A DNA stretch of 29,827 bases from a virus, in IMG/VR virus record IMGVR_UViG_3300030012_000311, positions 1-29,827 of that record. The stretch is one strand, 5' to 3'. The position numbers and the translations under genes are program-made. Below, piece by piece: positions 20,865-29,827 of the stretch. The notes below the pieces were generated by a model. The model had not been told where the DNA came from, did no database searches, and worked only from the letters and a program-made list of their open reading frames with translations. How positions within the stretch are numbered: position 1 is the first letter of the stretch; each line of letters begins with the position of its first letter.

Positions 20865-21194
20865 ATGTGGATAGTATCAGACGAAGATAAAACGGTAGCT
20901 TCTACCTGGGGAGCAACTATACATTTAAAAGCAGGTGAACCAAGAGAAGTTGGACATGACTTAGGGCTATTATGTTTACAAGCAGGTTGTACAGAGATGA
21001 AAGATGCTCCAGTAGAAAAACCTGTTGTAGAAGAAGTTGTAGAAGAAGTCGTAGAAGAGGTAGCAGAAGAGGCTATCGACTTAGACTCTATGACTAAAAT
21101 ACAGCTAGAAGAATATGGTCGTACCTTAGGTATCGAACTAGATAGACGTAAGAAAAAGTCAGACTTGATCGCAGAACTAAAAGCAGCGGAGTAA
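20865..21194 (+). CDS. Acidic-repeat protein with HeH/SAP-like C-terminus, 109 aa
   Basis: Starts MWIVSDEDKTVASTWGATIH. A small beta N-terminal part is followed by an acidic repeat (VVEEVVEEVVEEV, about residues 49-61) and a compact end, DSMTKIQLEEYGRTLGIELD then RRKKKSDLIAELKAAE, that fits the two-helix HeH/LEM or SAP-like fold, common in small phage head proteins. AAGGAG lies just before the ATG. It follows the capsid terminator, so it is probably a minor head or completion protein. Confidence 0.7.
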   Translation: MWIVSDEDKTVASTWGATIHLKAGEPREVGHDLGLLCLQAGCTEMKDAPVEKPVVEEVVEEVVEEVAEEAIDLDSMTKIQLEEYGRTLGIELDRRKKKSDLIAELKAAE

Positions 21195-21200
21195 TAAATT

Positions 21201-21938
21201 ATGGCAGGGACACTAACAGGAGCAAATTTATTAGCCAGAGTAAAAGACATTCTACAAGACACCACCAGTGTCAGATGGCCAGAAGCGGAATTACTTAGGT
21301 ATATAAATGACTCACAAAGAGAAATCGTTAACTACAGACCAGAATCTTCAGCTACTACTTCTAACGTACAGCTAGTTACAGGTACAAAACAATCTTTACC
21401 ATCAGGTGGATTGCGTTTAATAAAAGTGACTAGAAATATGTCTGATGCATCTGGCGGTGCGACAGGTAAAAGAGCTATTAGAATAGTAAACGCTGATATC
21501 TTAAACACACAAGAACCAGATTGGAATGATCCAACTGTTAGTGGAGATGCAGCGCACGGGTCAATTATTAAACATTATATATTTGATGAAGATGACCCAA
21601 GAAACTTTTATGTTTACCCTGGGGTAGCAAGTGGTCAAAATGCATTTGTAGAGATTGTTTTTTCTAATTCACCAACTGACTTAGGAAGTACGTCAGCTAC
21701 TATTTCTGTAGATGACATATATGCAAATGCTATTGTAGATTATGTATTGTTTAGAGCTTACCAAAAAGATTCTGAGTACGCAGGAAATGGGCAAAGAGCT
21801 CAACTTCACTATCAATTATTTTTAAATTGTATAGGACAAGGTATGCAAGCCCAAGAACTTATAAGTCCAAATAACGATAGAACAAGCAATATAGGTGCTA
21901 TGCCTCCAGTAATGCAGGCACCGCAACAAGGAGGATAA
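21201..21938 (+). CDS. Head-tail adaptor protein (DUF6682-like)
   Basis: 245 residues starting MAGTLTGANLLARVKDILQD, then VRWPEAELLRYINDSQREIV, a short-helix start typical of head-to-tail connectors, followed by a beta-rich region (NFYVYPGVASGQNAFVEIVF) and a helical close. I recall this pattern as DUF6682 in podoviruses. GGAG lies nine bases before the ATG. It should bind under the portal. The neighbouring 21940 gene has a similar layout and may be its partner in the tail tube. Confidence 0.75.
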   Translation: MAGTLTGANLLARVKDILQDTTSVRWPEAELLRYINDSQREIVNYRPESSATTSNVQLVTGTKQSLPSGGLRLIKVTRNMSDASGGATGKRAIRIVNADILNTQEPDWNDPTVSGDAAHGSIIKHYIFDEDDPRNFYVYPGVASGQNAFVEIVFSNSPTDLGSTSATISVDDIYANAIVDYVLFRAYQKDSEYAGNGQRAQLHYQLFLNCIGQGMQAQELISPNNDRTSNIGAMPPVMQAPQQGG

Positions 21939-21939
21939 G

Positions 21940-22617
21940 ATGGCAAGTTACTCTTCTTTAGTAAAAGAAGTTTTGCCATATGTGCCTTTTTGTCCAGATA
22001 GCTTGGTAGAACAACAACTTCGTTCTGCCACTATAGAATTTTGTGAACGTTCAAAAGCTTTTACCTTAGATATTGACCCAGTTAGCACCATACCAGGTGT
22101 TTTTGAGTATGACTTTGATATACCTTCTGGTACAGAAGTGCACCAAATTTTGCATGCTACGTATGATGGCAAAGACATGGATCCCATAAGTCCACGTAGT
22201 TTAGAGTTAAACTACCCAGATTGGAGGGATAGAACTGGCAACCCACACGTGTATCTACAGAAGACACCCACAACGTTTTGGCTAGTACCAGTGCCTAGCA
22301 CTTCGAAAGAACTAATAATGGGCGTGGCCTTAAAACCTAGTAGAACTTCTAACAATATAGATACAGTGGTATCAAACACTTATAGAGACGCTTTAATCTA
22401 TGGAACATTATATAGACTACTACGTATGCCTAAACGAGAATGGACAGACGTAGGAGCGGCACAAGAATACTTATTTCAGTTTAACGTTGAAATACAACAA
22501 GCTGAACTTAGGGCTAGAGGAGGAGACCTTGGAGTTAAAAGAACAGTTAAATATAAAGGACTCGGTATGCCAAGAAGAAGGCGTGGTAGAAAGTACGGAC
22601 AAGAAATCGACTATTGA
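21940..22617 (+). CDS. Connector or tail-tube protein, 225 aa
   Basis: Starts MASYSSLVKEVLPYVPFCPD, then LVEQQLRSATIEFCERSKAF and beta strands (FEYDFDIPSGTEVHQILHAT), a middle with HVYLQKTPTTFWLVPVP and a C-terminal helical part ending in a basic tail (PRRRRGRKYGQEIDY). This is the profile of podovirus connector or tail-tube (nozzle) proteins. AAGGAGG precedes the ATG. It lies one base after the preceding gene. The exact place in the tail cannot be fixed from sequence alone. Confidence 0.7.
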   Translation: MASYSSLVKEVLPYVPFCPDSLVEQQLRSATIEFCERSKAFTLDIDPVSTIPGVFEYDFDIPSGTEVHQILHATYDGKDMDPISPRSLELNYPDWRDRTGNPHVYLQKTPTTFWLVPVPSTSKELIMGVALKPSRTSNNIDTVVSNTYRDALIYGTLYRLLRMPKREWTDVGAAQEYLFQFNVEIQQAELRARGGDLGVKRTVKYKGLGMPRRRRGRKYGQEIDY

Positions 22618-23014
22618 GGATTTAGTCCCTACTGACATACGCACTTGTTGGGAAGAAGTTAAACCAGGCATAGAGGAAGTACTTAAGGATAGAACTTTAA
22701 GTTATAGACCAGAAGATATCTATGCTGCTTGTGTGACAGAACAAGCATTTTTATACAAAGCGAGTTTTGGGTTTGTAATACTCACAGTAGAAGTAGATGA
22801 GTTTACAAAAGAACGAACTTTGTTTGTATGGCTTGGTTATCTTTATGAAAAAGGTAACCATATGTGGGTTGAAAAACGAGACTGGTTTGACCAACTTGCT
22901 AAAAGTATTGGTTGCAGTTACATAGGCGCTCATACTAAAATTAAAGAGTTAGAGCCCTACTTTACAAAGGAAGGTTGGGAGTTAGATACAAGAATATTTA
23001 GGAGAAAAGTTTAA
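22583..23014 (+). CDS. Small virion-region protein, possibly GNAT-fold, 143 aa
   Basis: The frame is open from 22487, but most of that overlaps the previous gene. A GTG at 22583, after AAGAAGG, leaves 35 bases of overlap and is preferred; the start remains uncertain. The protein reads IRTCWEEVKPGIEEVL, FLYKASFGFVILTVEVD, ERTLFVWLGYLYEKG, LAKSIGCSYIGAHTKI and a closing IFRRKV. This strand-helix order resembles small GNAT-like phage proteins located where T7 has internal protein gp13. No acetyl-CoA loop (Q/RxxGxG/A) is evident, so enzymatic activity is doubtful. Confidence 0.6.
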   Translation: MVESTDKKSTIEDLVPTDIRTCWEEVKPGIEEVLKDRTLSYRPEDIYAACVTEQAFLYKASFGFVILTVEVDEFTKERTLFVWLGYLYEKGNHMWVEKRDWFDQLAKSIGCSYIGAHTKIKELEPYFTKEGWELDTRIFRRKV

Positions 23015-23586
23015 TGGCAGGTAAGTTAAGACAAATAGCAGGGAAACCTAAAAAAGATAGGTATAGAGCTACGTCTATAGAAAAATTCCAGACACAGTTC
23101 GCTAATGAACTACTTGATAAACTTAACCCACAAATTAGGTCTGTTATAGGTAAGATACGGGATTACGCAGATCAAAATTTTGTTGCTGAGGGAGAAGGAA
23201 TAGGTAACTTTGACGCAATGAAGATAGCAAAAACTATCCCAGGGCCTGTGGGGTTCGGTATACAAACTGGTATCGGTGTAGGTAACATATTAAGTAGGAC
23301 TTCGAATGTTAATAACTCAGCAGACCTGATGATTGGCAAGCTAGCAAACATGTCAACAAGTGGTACCAAAGGAGAGATAAAAAGCAGGGATGCTAATTTA
23401 ATGGCCCTAAAAGGACAAATGGGAGAGTTTGATACTCTTACGAAAGGCACAATGGCTAGCACCAAATTAGCTACTAATGATTTATTGAGTGAGGCATCCG
23501 CTCAACTAAAACGTGACACAGCGCCTATGGCCTTATTCAAACCAGCTTTAGAATTCACAGGATATCAAATAAGTAAGGATAGTTAA
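23014..23586 (+). CDS. Hypothetical virion-region protein, 190 aa
   Basis: Unrecognised. Starts MAGKLRQIAGKPKKDRYRAT with a basic head, then helices and a glycine-rich hydrophobic middle (PGPVGFGIQTGIGVGNIL, about residues 77-94). AGGAGAAAAG precedes the ATG, which overlaps the preceding stop by one base. It has neither signal peptide nor cysteine motifs. Located in the ejection-protein region, so an internal virion role is likely by position only. Confidence 0.65.
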   Translation: MAGKLRQIAGKPKKDRYRATSIEKFQTQFANELLDKLNPQIRSVIGKIRDYADQNFVAEGEGIGNFDAMKIAKTIPGPVGFGIQTGIGVGNILSRTSNVNNSADLMIGKLANMSTSGTKGEIKSRDANLMALKGQMGEFDTLTKGTMASTKLATNDLLSEASAQLKRDTAPMALFKPALEFTGYQISKDS

Positions 23587-23589
23587 GAT

Positions 23590-24138
23590 ATGGCATTAGA
23601 TCCCGGATACGACCCAAGCGGAAATTTAGAAGCTTTTATGCGTTCTGATTATGAGCGTTTTATGAACGAAGATGCTCCTTTTCAAAATGCCCTTTTAGAT
23701 AAAGCCATGAATGATACCTCTATTATTGATAGAGCTAGAGAAATAGCCCCTAAAGAAATAGAAAAACAAAGACAGATAGCTGCACGTAACTTAGAAAGAT
23801 ATGGTGGGGGTAATCTAAGCCCTGCACAGAGACGAGAAATGGAAAGGGCGCAACAAAGAGGTAGTAAGTTAGCTACAGCTAATGTTATAAACCTAGCAAG
23901 AAGAAACCAAAGAGAGGTTAATCAAGCACTAAGAGCACAATTGTTGGCTTCTTTTAACAGACAAAAAGCTGCCGCTACTGGCATGTTGGCACAGTCAGGG
24001 CTTGCTCAGGTGCAGAGAGAAAATGCATATAGAAATGCTAAAGCTCAATACAGACAAAATTTATTTGGGCTAGGCGGAGCTTTAATACAAGGCGTAATGT
24101 CAGGCTTTAAATCAGCAGGCGGAGGCGGAGGTACCTAA
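23590..24138 (+). CDS. Putative internal virion (ejection) protein, 182 aa, gp14-like
   Basis: Highly helical, Ala/Arg/Gln-rich. Starts MALDPGYDPSGNLEAFMRSD; a long helical core (KEIEKQRQIAARNLERYGGG, then REMERAQQRGSKLATANVIN and QREVNQALRAQLL) ends in an amphipathic and glycine-rich tail (GLGGALIQGVMSGFKSAGGG). Size, composition and place before two very large proteins match the smallest ejection protein (T7 gp14 type), which enters the host envelope. The ATG follows only a weak site. It overlaps the next gene by one base. Confidence 0.65.
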   Translation: MALDPGYDPSGNLEAFMRSDYERFMNEDAPFQNALLDKAMNDTSIIDRAREIAPKEIEKQRQIAARNLERYGGGNLSPAQRREMERAQQRGSKLATANVINLARRNQREVNQALRAQLLASFNRQKAAATGMLAQSGLAQVQRENAYRNAKAQYRQNLFGLGGALIQGVMSGFKSAGGGGGT

Positions 24139-26699
24139 TGTCTAATAAATATTTAGCAGAAGAAGATTACCAAGCAAGTGGCCTTCTATACAAAATACCT
24201 CTTGGCATAGGTAAGGCCCTTCAAGATGCTATTATCCCAGAAAAAGTTCAACAAGAACGGTTAGCAAGACAAAACGAAGTTAAACTACAAGGCGATTCTA
24301 TAATAAGAAACCTTAATGATAACTTAATAGTAGATATGAGGGCAGATGGGTTGCTTGGGGAAAACTACAAACCATTAGAGACAGACGATTTAAGTTTTGG
24401 TGAAAATCTTTTATCAGTAGGTAAAGAGGGCAACCAGTTTACTCCTAAATATAACGAATATATAGAAGCTTTGTTTGGTGACTTTCCTTTATTGACTAAA
24501 ACACTAACCGTAGGTGGAACAGTTGAAGACTTTAAACCTAATAGAGTTATATACAACCAAACTGACAATACTGTATTTTTAGTAGGAGAAAACTATAAAG
24601 GAGAAACAGCTCCTAAGACTCTTAAGTCATTAGATGCAGATGATGATGAAATAGCACAATACAGCATGTCAGACTTTAATGAGTTAGCTAAACTAGCTCT
24701 TAATACTAAGTATATAAATTCTAATCAAAAACCTGGGTACTTAAGCAATGCAAGGGAAGACGCTAATGCTATGGCTGATGATGTCTACGAAGAAATAGCT
24801 ATGGGTATAAAAGAAGCTAATGAACAAGGTCTAATAGATGATCCTGAAGTTCTCAACCAATTTAATGAAGGCATTATATCTCTTATTGCAGAACAACAGG
24901 ATGAAGAAAAATCTAAACAAATAGATGACAGAATACCTCCTGTAGCTTTAACAGAAATCAGACCTGAAATAGCAGAACTGTTACCAGACCAGGCAGGGCC
25001 ACCAGAACCAGGGTCTAAACAAGCTGAAGCTATGGCGGCTATTGCTATGGTAGATGGTGCAGAGGTAAGTGAAGAAGATAAAAATGGTTTAGTAGAAGCT
25101 TGGAATAATATGAACACTGCTGAAAAAGTATCTTTGTTAAGTACAGGTTTATTAGTTATCCCTGGAGTGGGCGCTGTAGGGTACGGCGCTATAAGGGGTT
25201 TATCTTTAACTGCTGGTATGTTGTCTAGAGCTAAGATAGGTACAAAACTTTTAGACTGGTCTAAAAAACTAGTTACTAAACCTAAAACACAGCAACAAGC
25301 CGTGGCGAAAAGTGGCAAAAAATTTGATGTAGATTCTCCACAAGGTCAAAACATTGTCAGAGCTGGTGAACAAGACCTGAAGAAAAGGACAACTAGTGAG
25401 AAACTGGTAGATTTTGGTAAAGGAAAAGGAACTGGACAAAACCCAAGAGTTGTAACTGAAGAAGTTAAAGATGCTGCTGGAAACGTAGTAAGAGAATTTT
25501 CACCAGTTAGGGCTGGCACAACAGGTGCGGTTGGTGTCGGTGTAGGCGGTAACGTAGCAGCGGGTATGGTACAAGGTGAACTTGATGAGATGGAAGATGC
25601 AGGCATGCAACAAGAAACTGCATCAACCTCAGAAGAAATAGGAACTATTGACATCCCTACTTTTAAAAACGTAGAAGAAGCAGTTGCATTCTTTCAGAAC
25701 CAAGACAACTATGATAAATTTATTCAGGTAGCTACAAGTCGAGGTGCTCAAAACGTCGCACAAAAATTAGAAGATGCATTTGCTACTCTTGGTGTAACAG
25801 ATGCTCAAAGTTTTACCACTAACCTAGAAGAAATTAAAAAACGAGTTAACCCGCAAGGTGACTTAAATGTAAACCAAACGTTGGCCGCTCTTATAGCTGA
25901 AAGGTCAGGTGCACCTAAAGAAACACAAGCTACTCTTTTTGCTAATACTTTAAACGCTTTGACTAGTTCAGACAGATTAGGGTTTGACATTGCTAAGGAA
26001 CGAAGGTCTATAGCAACTAGCCTACAAACCGCTAACCTAGAAGATTTTGAAGCTGCTTATTTAGGAGAAATTGATACCAGTGGTTTTATAAAAGAAATTA
26101 GTGATCTCTTTAACTCTGATTCTAGTAGTTTTGATGATTTAGAAAATCAGATGTTATTACAACGTCAGAGGTTTGCAGGGGGTAAAGGTTCTATTTTATT
26201 TCCACAATACATTATGACCCCTAGTGGACCTCGTAATGTGGCAAGAGAAAGGTTGTTAAGAAATCCTGCATTGCAACAGTTAAATGCAACTCAAAGAGCT
26301 GTACTTGAAAATAATTTAAAGAAAGCTGAGGACTTAGAAAAAGCTCAAACCAATCAAGTAATAAAAGCTTTAGTTAATAAATATAGTAATACCAATCTTT
26401 TAGAAACTATTAGAAATATATTTGCAGGCAGAAATCCTTTTGTAGAACCTGAAGATGAGATTTTTAGTTACATACAAGTAGAAGTAAATCAAAAAGAAGA
26501 CGGTAGCTACGATCCTGTACGTTTTATAGTAAGACAACCAGGCAGTAAGGCAAGAAGCAGTGCAGTAATTGAAGACCAAGAATTTGTTAACGAGTTTGGT
26601 AATATGGACTCTGCATACCAAATGAGTTTTTATGCAAACTTACCTAAACAAAATATAAAAGTTATCAATAAGAATAAAGGGTCAGGCACTGGACCGTAA
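24138..26699 (+). CDS. Large virion protein, probable ejection protein, 853 aa
   Basis: Starts MSNKYLAEEDYQASGLLYKI. No enzymatic motif recognised. An N-terminal mixed region is followed by a hydrophobic segment at about residues 332-357 (VSLLSTGLLVIPGVGAVGYG), a charged stretch, a Gly/Val-rich segment near residues 458-478 (GTTGAVGVGVGGNVAAGMV), then mostly helical sequence with many Gln, Glu and Asn. The position after the gp14-like gene and before a protein of over 1,040 residues mirrors the gp14-gp15-gp16 order of T7-like phages. One-base overlap upstream. The role is inferred from position and size. Confidence 0.7.
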   Translation: MSNKYLAEEDYQASGLLYKIPLGIGKALQDAIIPEKVQQERLARQNEVKLQGDSIIRNLNDNLIVDMRADGLLGENYKPLETDDLSFGENLLSVGKEGNQFTPKYNEYIEALFGDFPLLTKTLTVGGTVEDFKPNRVIYNQTDNTVFLVGENYKGETAPKTLKSLDADDDEIAQYSMSDFNELAKLALNTKYINSNQKPGYLSNAREDANAMADDVYEEIAMGIKEANEQGLIDDPEVLNQFNEGIISLIAEQQDEEKSKQIDDRIPPVALTEIRPEIAELLPDQAGPPEPGSKQAEAMAAIAMVDGAEVSEEDKNGLVEAWNNMNTAEKVSLLSTGLLVIPGVGAVGYGAIRGLSLTAGMLSRAKIGTKLLDWSKKLVTKPKTQQQAVAKSGKKFDVDSPQGQNIVRAGEQDLKKRTTSEKLVDFGKGKGTGQNPRVVTEEVKDAAGNVVREFSPVRAGTTGAVGVGVGGNVAAGMVQGELDEMEDAGMQQETASTSEEIGTIDIPTFKNVEEAVAFFQNQDNYDKFIQVATSRGAQNVAQKLEDAFATLGVTDAQSFTTNLEEIKKRVNPQGDLNVNQTLAALIAERSGAPKETQATLFANTLNALTSSDRLGFDIAKERRSIATSLQTANLEDFEAAYLGEIDTSGFIKEISDLFNSDSSSFDDLENQMLLQRQRFAGGKGSILFPQYIMTPSGPRNVARERLLRNPALQQLNATQRAVLENNLKKAEDLEKAQTNQVIKALVNKYSNTNLLETIRNIFAGRNPFVEPEDEIFSYIQVEVNQKEDGSYDPVRFIVRQPGSKARSSAVIEDQEFVNEFGNMDSAYQMSFYANLPKQNIKVINKNKGSGTGP

Positions 26700-26702
26700 T
26701 GT

Positions 26703-29700
26703 ATGGCAATAACAAAAGACTTTATAGGGAGCCAGTCTGAAAGGGACATAAGGGCTAACAATCTTAAAGACCTAGATGGCTTTGTAGGTAGCCAATCTGA
26801 TAGAGTAATAGGAGCAGAAGATCGTGTAGAGGTAGATGATCTGACTTCTGGTATTGAACGTTTCCGTGCTTCTTTTAAAACAGGACAGTCTACCCTTGTA
26901 AGTTCTTTCCAAAACTTTGATGCATCTATTGCTTCTCTAACTGGCAACAAAGAAAGGATGAATGAATCCTTAAGACGTGCTAGAGAGGAACAAGAACAAG
27001 GTGCTTATTATCTTTTAGACAGTCAACCTTTTGAAGAGTTTATAGAAGCTCCTACATTTGAGGGGTTTATTGACAGTGCTATAGAAGCAACAGGACAATT
27101 TGCTCCTACTGCAATAACAAGTATTGTTGCGGCCTTAACAGGAGCAGGCGTGGGGGCTAGCTTGAGTTACCTTACGGGCTCGAGCAGACTGTTTGCAGCT
27201 GCAGGTAGCACGGGACTTACTACTATACCCGCTAGCTTAGCCTCAAAAAAGTTTGTGCAAAGTGAAGTAGAGGACATACTTAAAAAGAAAGTAACTATAG
27301 ATGTCCTTAAAAAACAAGGTAAAAAAACTGCAATCACTATGACGCCTGATGAAGAGAAAGTAATTAACCTTCTTTATCCTTATTTACGTGGCCAACTTAG
27401 AAATAAATATGCAACTAGGGGTGCAGTGGCAGGTGCTTTTGCGCAAGAACAACCAATTGGTGCTGGTATTGCTTTTGGAGATTTTGCTGAACAAGATATG
27501 ACAGATCCAATAACAGCTTTTAGAGCCCAACAACAAGGTGTAGTTTTTGGTGCCATAGGAGTTGGTAGTGAAGCGCTTATCTATAAAGCGATTGTAAACA
27601 ACGTAAAGAGTAAGGCCGCTAAAAAATTAATTAATGAAAGAGCTGTAATAGATGCGCCTAGAAATAATGCGTTAGATGTTATATCTAGAGGACTTGGAGC
27701 GGGGGTATTGACTGGTGTGTCAGAAGGGGTAGCAGAAGGACTACAAGAAGAATTGTCCGTGCAACAAAAACTACAAATCGATAGGGACTACACAAAAACG
27801 CAAGCTAACTTAGATAGACTTCAAGCTTTGTATATGGGGACAATAGGTGGTATGGGTATTGGTACAGCAACAGGTACTTCTACTGCAGTTATTGGAAAAA
27901 TGCGAGAGCTAGCAGAAATAGGATATGAAAAGAGAATGTTTGACCTTTACCAAAAAACAAAAGGTAAAGAGATAAATCCTATTTTAGAAACCCAAAATGA
28001 TTTAAGTGCACAGTTTGCAGATTTACAAGACCCTAATATAGGTAGAGATTATGTGTGGCTAGATGCACAAAACAATGCAGCTTATGCTCCTATTGCAAAT
28101 AGAATAGACAAAATACCTAACTTAGAAAAAACTATGATACCAGGGGTTGGTACTTTCTTTACGTTTAATGAAGAACTCAATCAAAGGTTCGTAAACACTA
28201 TGAGTGCGGGCGCTTTGAACAGACAAAGGTTATTAAACTTCTTAGATATCTATGGTAAAAAACCACCTTCAGAGGGAGGTGGCCCAAGAGTTGTAGTATC
28301 TGTGCGAGGTAGGAACAATGAAATCTTACAAAGGTACGAAGTAAAAATGGGAGATGAAGAACAGTCTGCCATAACTGCAGCTCAAAATTACATAGGCGGG
28401 CCTGATGGTACTAATGGTAGAAACATCGTAGTTCAAACCCTAGAAGAATTTAATGAGGAGAGAACTAATAACTTTCCAGTGCAGGAACAAACCGAAGAAA
28501 TGCAAATGGAGCTTCCTTTTGGCAAAGAAGAAAAAGAAGCAAATAAAGACACAGCGCTACAGCAGATAAAAGAAGAACAACAACAAGCAGAAGCAGAAGA
28601 ACAACTAACTGAAAGGGATGAAGCAGGCAATATTATACAAGATGAATTTACTAGGTTTGAAACAACACAAGAACAACTGTTTGCACAAGATACGCAAAAC
28701 GAACCACAGATAGTCCCAGACATAACTCCAAAAGGTAAAATCTTAAAACGAGCAAGACAACAAGGGTCTTTAGAAAACCCGTTTGGTAGTACTCTGACAG
28801 GTAAGCCATATCTACCCCCTGTTCAGTTTAATGAAAAGGGTGAAGTAACTACAGCATGGGAGAAACGTGTACAAGAGGGAGATGCAATATACAACGAAAT
28901 CATAGGTCTTATGCCAGATGCTTTTGTTTCTGAATTCAACAGGCTTGTACTAGAAAATAAAATAAATGATTCTGCTGGTAAAAGATATATAGCTCTTGCA
29001 CAAGACTTAAATAAAACAAACCTCTTTGATAACCAAGGCCTTGGTTTTGGCACACAAGGCGATGGCGTAGTCATTTATAAATATAACATGGCAGGTGTTT
29101 CAACTGCCATAGGTACTGAGACTGCTACGCCTGATCTTATAAAACGTGCTGTAGAGATGGTAATTCCTCAAGACAAAGAAGGTAAAAAGAATAGAGGTAG
29201 ACAGACCCAATTTAAAATTTTAAACAAAGAAACAGGCCAAACAACTGCTATGGACCCTAACAAGTTTACTAACGTAGGTAGGCAGATGAATAATCGATTT
29301 GGGGACAGGGTAGACGGTAATCTTCAATCTGCTATTGCAGGGTTCGGGCGTTTGCTAGCAGAGATGGCTTTGAACGGGTACGAAGTGCAATTTGATGGTA
29401 AACCTTTTAGTGATGAGAATGGTAGAGATGCTCCTATCTACACAGTAGATGGTAAAAAATTAAGTCTAAACCAAATGGCAAAACTTATAGGGAATGAGAC
29501 AAGTAAAACCAAAATACCTAGGAGACTTGACCCCTTGCAGATAGGACCTTTACAACCTGGAAAAAAATTTCCTAAAAGAAAACTGAGAGACATACCTTTA
29601 ACAGAAACAGAGAACACAGAAGGTATAGAAAGAGATGATATGGAGGGGCTACAAAATGTTTTAGCAGATGCAGAACGAAGACTACTAGAAGCCCAACAAG

Positions 29701-29827
29701 AATTAAAAACAATTGAAGCAGAAGTAGAAAGAGAAAAAGCAAGACTACAAGAGGGGTTAACACCAGAAGAAATAGCAAAAGGTTTTTTTATAAATAAGAA
29801 AGGGCAGAAAAATGAGCCTTTTAAAAC
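26703..29827 (+). CDS. Very large virion/ejection protein, 3' end cut by window
   Basis: Open for at least 1,041 codons from the ATG at 26703 (MAITKDFIGSQSERDIRAN) to the window end. Near the start a short unit is repeated: DFIGSQSERDI, then GFVGSQSDRVI. Hydrophobic, Gly/Ala-rich stretches occur near residues 135-170 (AITSIVAALTGAGVGASLS) and near residue 240. SEGVAEGLQEELSVQQKL (about 340-357) resembles the EGLQE motif seen in large phage internal proteins. The last part before the edge is a Glu-rich coiled coil (DAERRLLEAQQELKTIEAE). No transglycosylase motif appears in the visible part. Probably ejected with DNA; no full-length comparison is possible. Confidence 0.75.
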   Translation, partial: MAITKDFIGSQSERDIRANNLKDLDGFVGSQSDRVIGAEDRVEVDDLTSGIERFRASFKTGQSTLVSSFQNFDASIASLTGNKERMNESLRRAREEQEQGAYYLLDSQPFEEFIEAPTFEGFIDSAIEATGQFAPTAITSIVAALTGAGVGASLSYLTGSSRLFAAAGSTGLTTIPASLASKKFVQSEVEDILKKKVTIDVLKKQGKKTAITMTPDEEKVINLLYPYLRGQLRNKYATRGAVAGAFAQEQPIGAGIAFGDFAEQDMTDPITAFRAQQQGVVFGAIGVGSEALIYKAIVNNVKSKAAKKLINERAVIDAPRNNALDVISRGLGAGVLTGVSEGVAEGLQEELSVQQKLQIDRDYTKTQANLDRLQALYMGTIGGMGIGTATGTSTAVIGKMRELAEIGYEKRMFDLYQKTKGKEINPILETQNDLSAQFADLQDPNIGRDYVWLDAQNNAAYAPIANRIDKIPNLEKTMIPGVGTFFTFNEELNQRFVNTMSAGALNRQRLLNFLDIYGKKPPSEGGGPRVVVSVRGRNNEILQRYEVKMGDEEQSAITAAQNYIGGPDGTNGRNIVVQTLEEFNEERTNNFPVQEQTEEMQMELPFGKEEKEANKDTALQQIKEEQQQAEAEEQLTERDEAGNIIQDEFTRFETTQEQLFAQDTQNEPQIVPDITPKGKILKRARQQGSLENPFGSTLTGKPYLPPVQFNEKGEVTTAWEKRVQEGDAIYNEIIGLMPDAFVSEFNRLVLENKINDSAGKRYIALAQDLNKTNLFDNQGLGFGTQGDGVVIYKYNMAGVSTAIGTETATPDLIKRAVEMVIPQDKEGKKNRGRQTQFKILNKETGQTTAMDPNKFTNVGRQMNNRFGDRVDGNLQSAIAGFGRLLAEMALNGYEVQFDGKPFSDENGRDAPIYTVDGKKLSLNQMAKLIGNETSKTKIPRRLDPLQIGPLQPGKKFPKRKLRDIPLTETENTEGIERDDMEGLQNVLADAERRLLEAQQELKTIEAEVEREKARLQEGLTPEEIAKGFFINKKGQKNEPFK

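Overview
The window is most simply read as about 30 kb of a tailed double-stranded DNA phage genome, probably a short-tailed (podovirus-like) phage of a marine proteobacterium. It has a complete head-building order (small terminase, large terminase, portal, scaffold, major capsid protein, connector proteins, large ejection-type proteins), small overlapping genes and strong Shine-Dalgarno sites. The marine assignment is inferred from protein families I recognise (DUF6321/DUF5872-like basic proteins, N4gp56/DUF4043-type capsid). I see no integrase, repressor, RNA polymerase, lysin or tRNA; both ends run off the window, so these could lie outside.

Layout. Positions 1-12652 are almost entirely minus-strand early/middle genes. 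Transcription order from the centre leftwards: small proteins and a SLOG-fold protein (12.65-10.45 kb), separated by intergenic DNA rich in palindromes; a block with a MoxR-type AAA+ ATPase and a metallopeptidase/VWA partner (9.99-5.77 kb); a cluster of small membrane proteins (5.79-5.19 kb); and a replication block with a family A DNA polymerase, a CsrA homologue and a primase-helicase cut by the window edge (4.24-0 kb). One plus-strand gene (4334-4741) sits alone in this block with its own promoter, an inverted repeat and a hairpin behind it. Positions 12907-29827 are plus-strand late genes for packaging, head and ejection. Between terS and terL lies a string of tiny Lys/Arg-rich proteins, one with an EF-hand loop.

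Control regions. The divergent intergenic region 12653-12906 has an AT-rich tract and a perfect DnaA box (12879-12887), so it is a candidate replication origin. A second unusual stretch (12021-12302) carries about a dozen GTTCCAC/GTGGAAC heptamers and variants. The capsid gene has a long leader with a row of short hairpins, three of them followed by TAAAA, and a strong terminator behind it.

The most interesting signal is a family of five hairpins (10036-10060, 11179-11203, 11512-11536, 11992-12016, 12698-12723). Their stem sequences differ but remain paired, the architecture is the same (about 6 bp, a 1x1 mismatch, 4-5 bp, a 3-nt loop), and the flank is shared (ACACACTAG on plus, CTAGTGTGT on minus). 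Four lie 42-66 nt before minus-strand start codons and appear to mark the heads of successive transcription units. I cannot match them to any element I know. They may be structured promoters or 5'-UTR elements.
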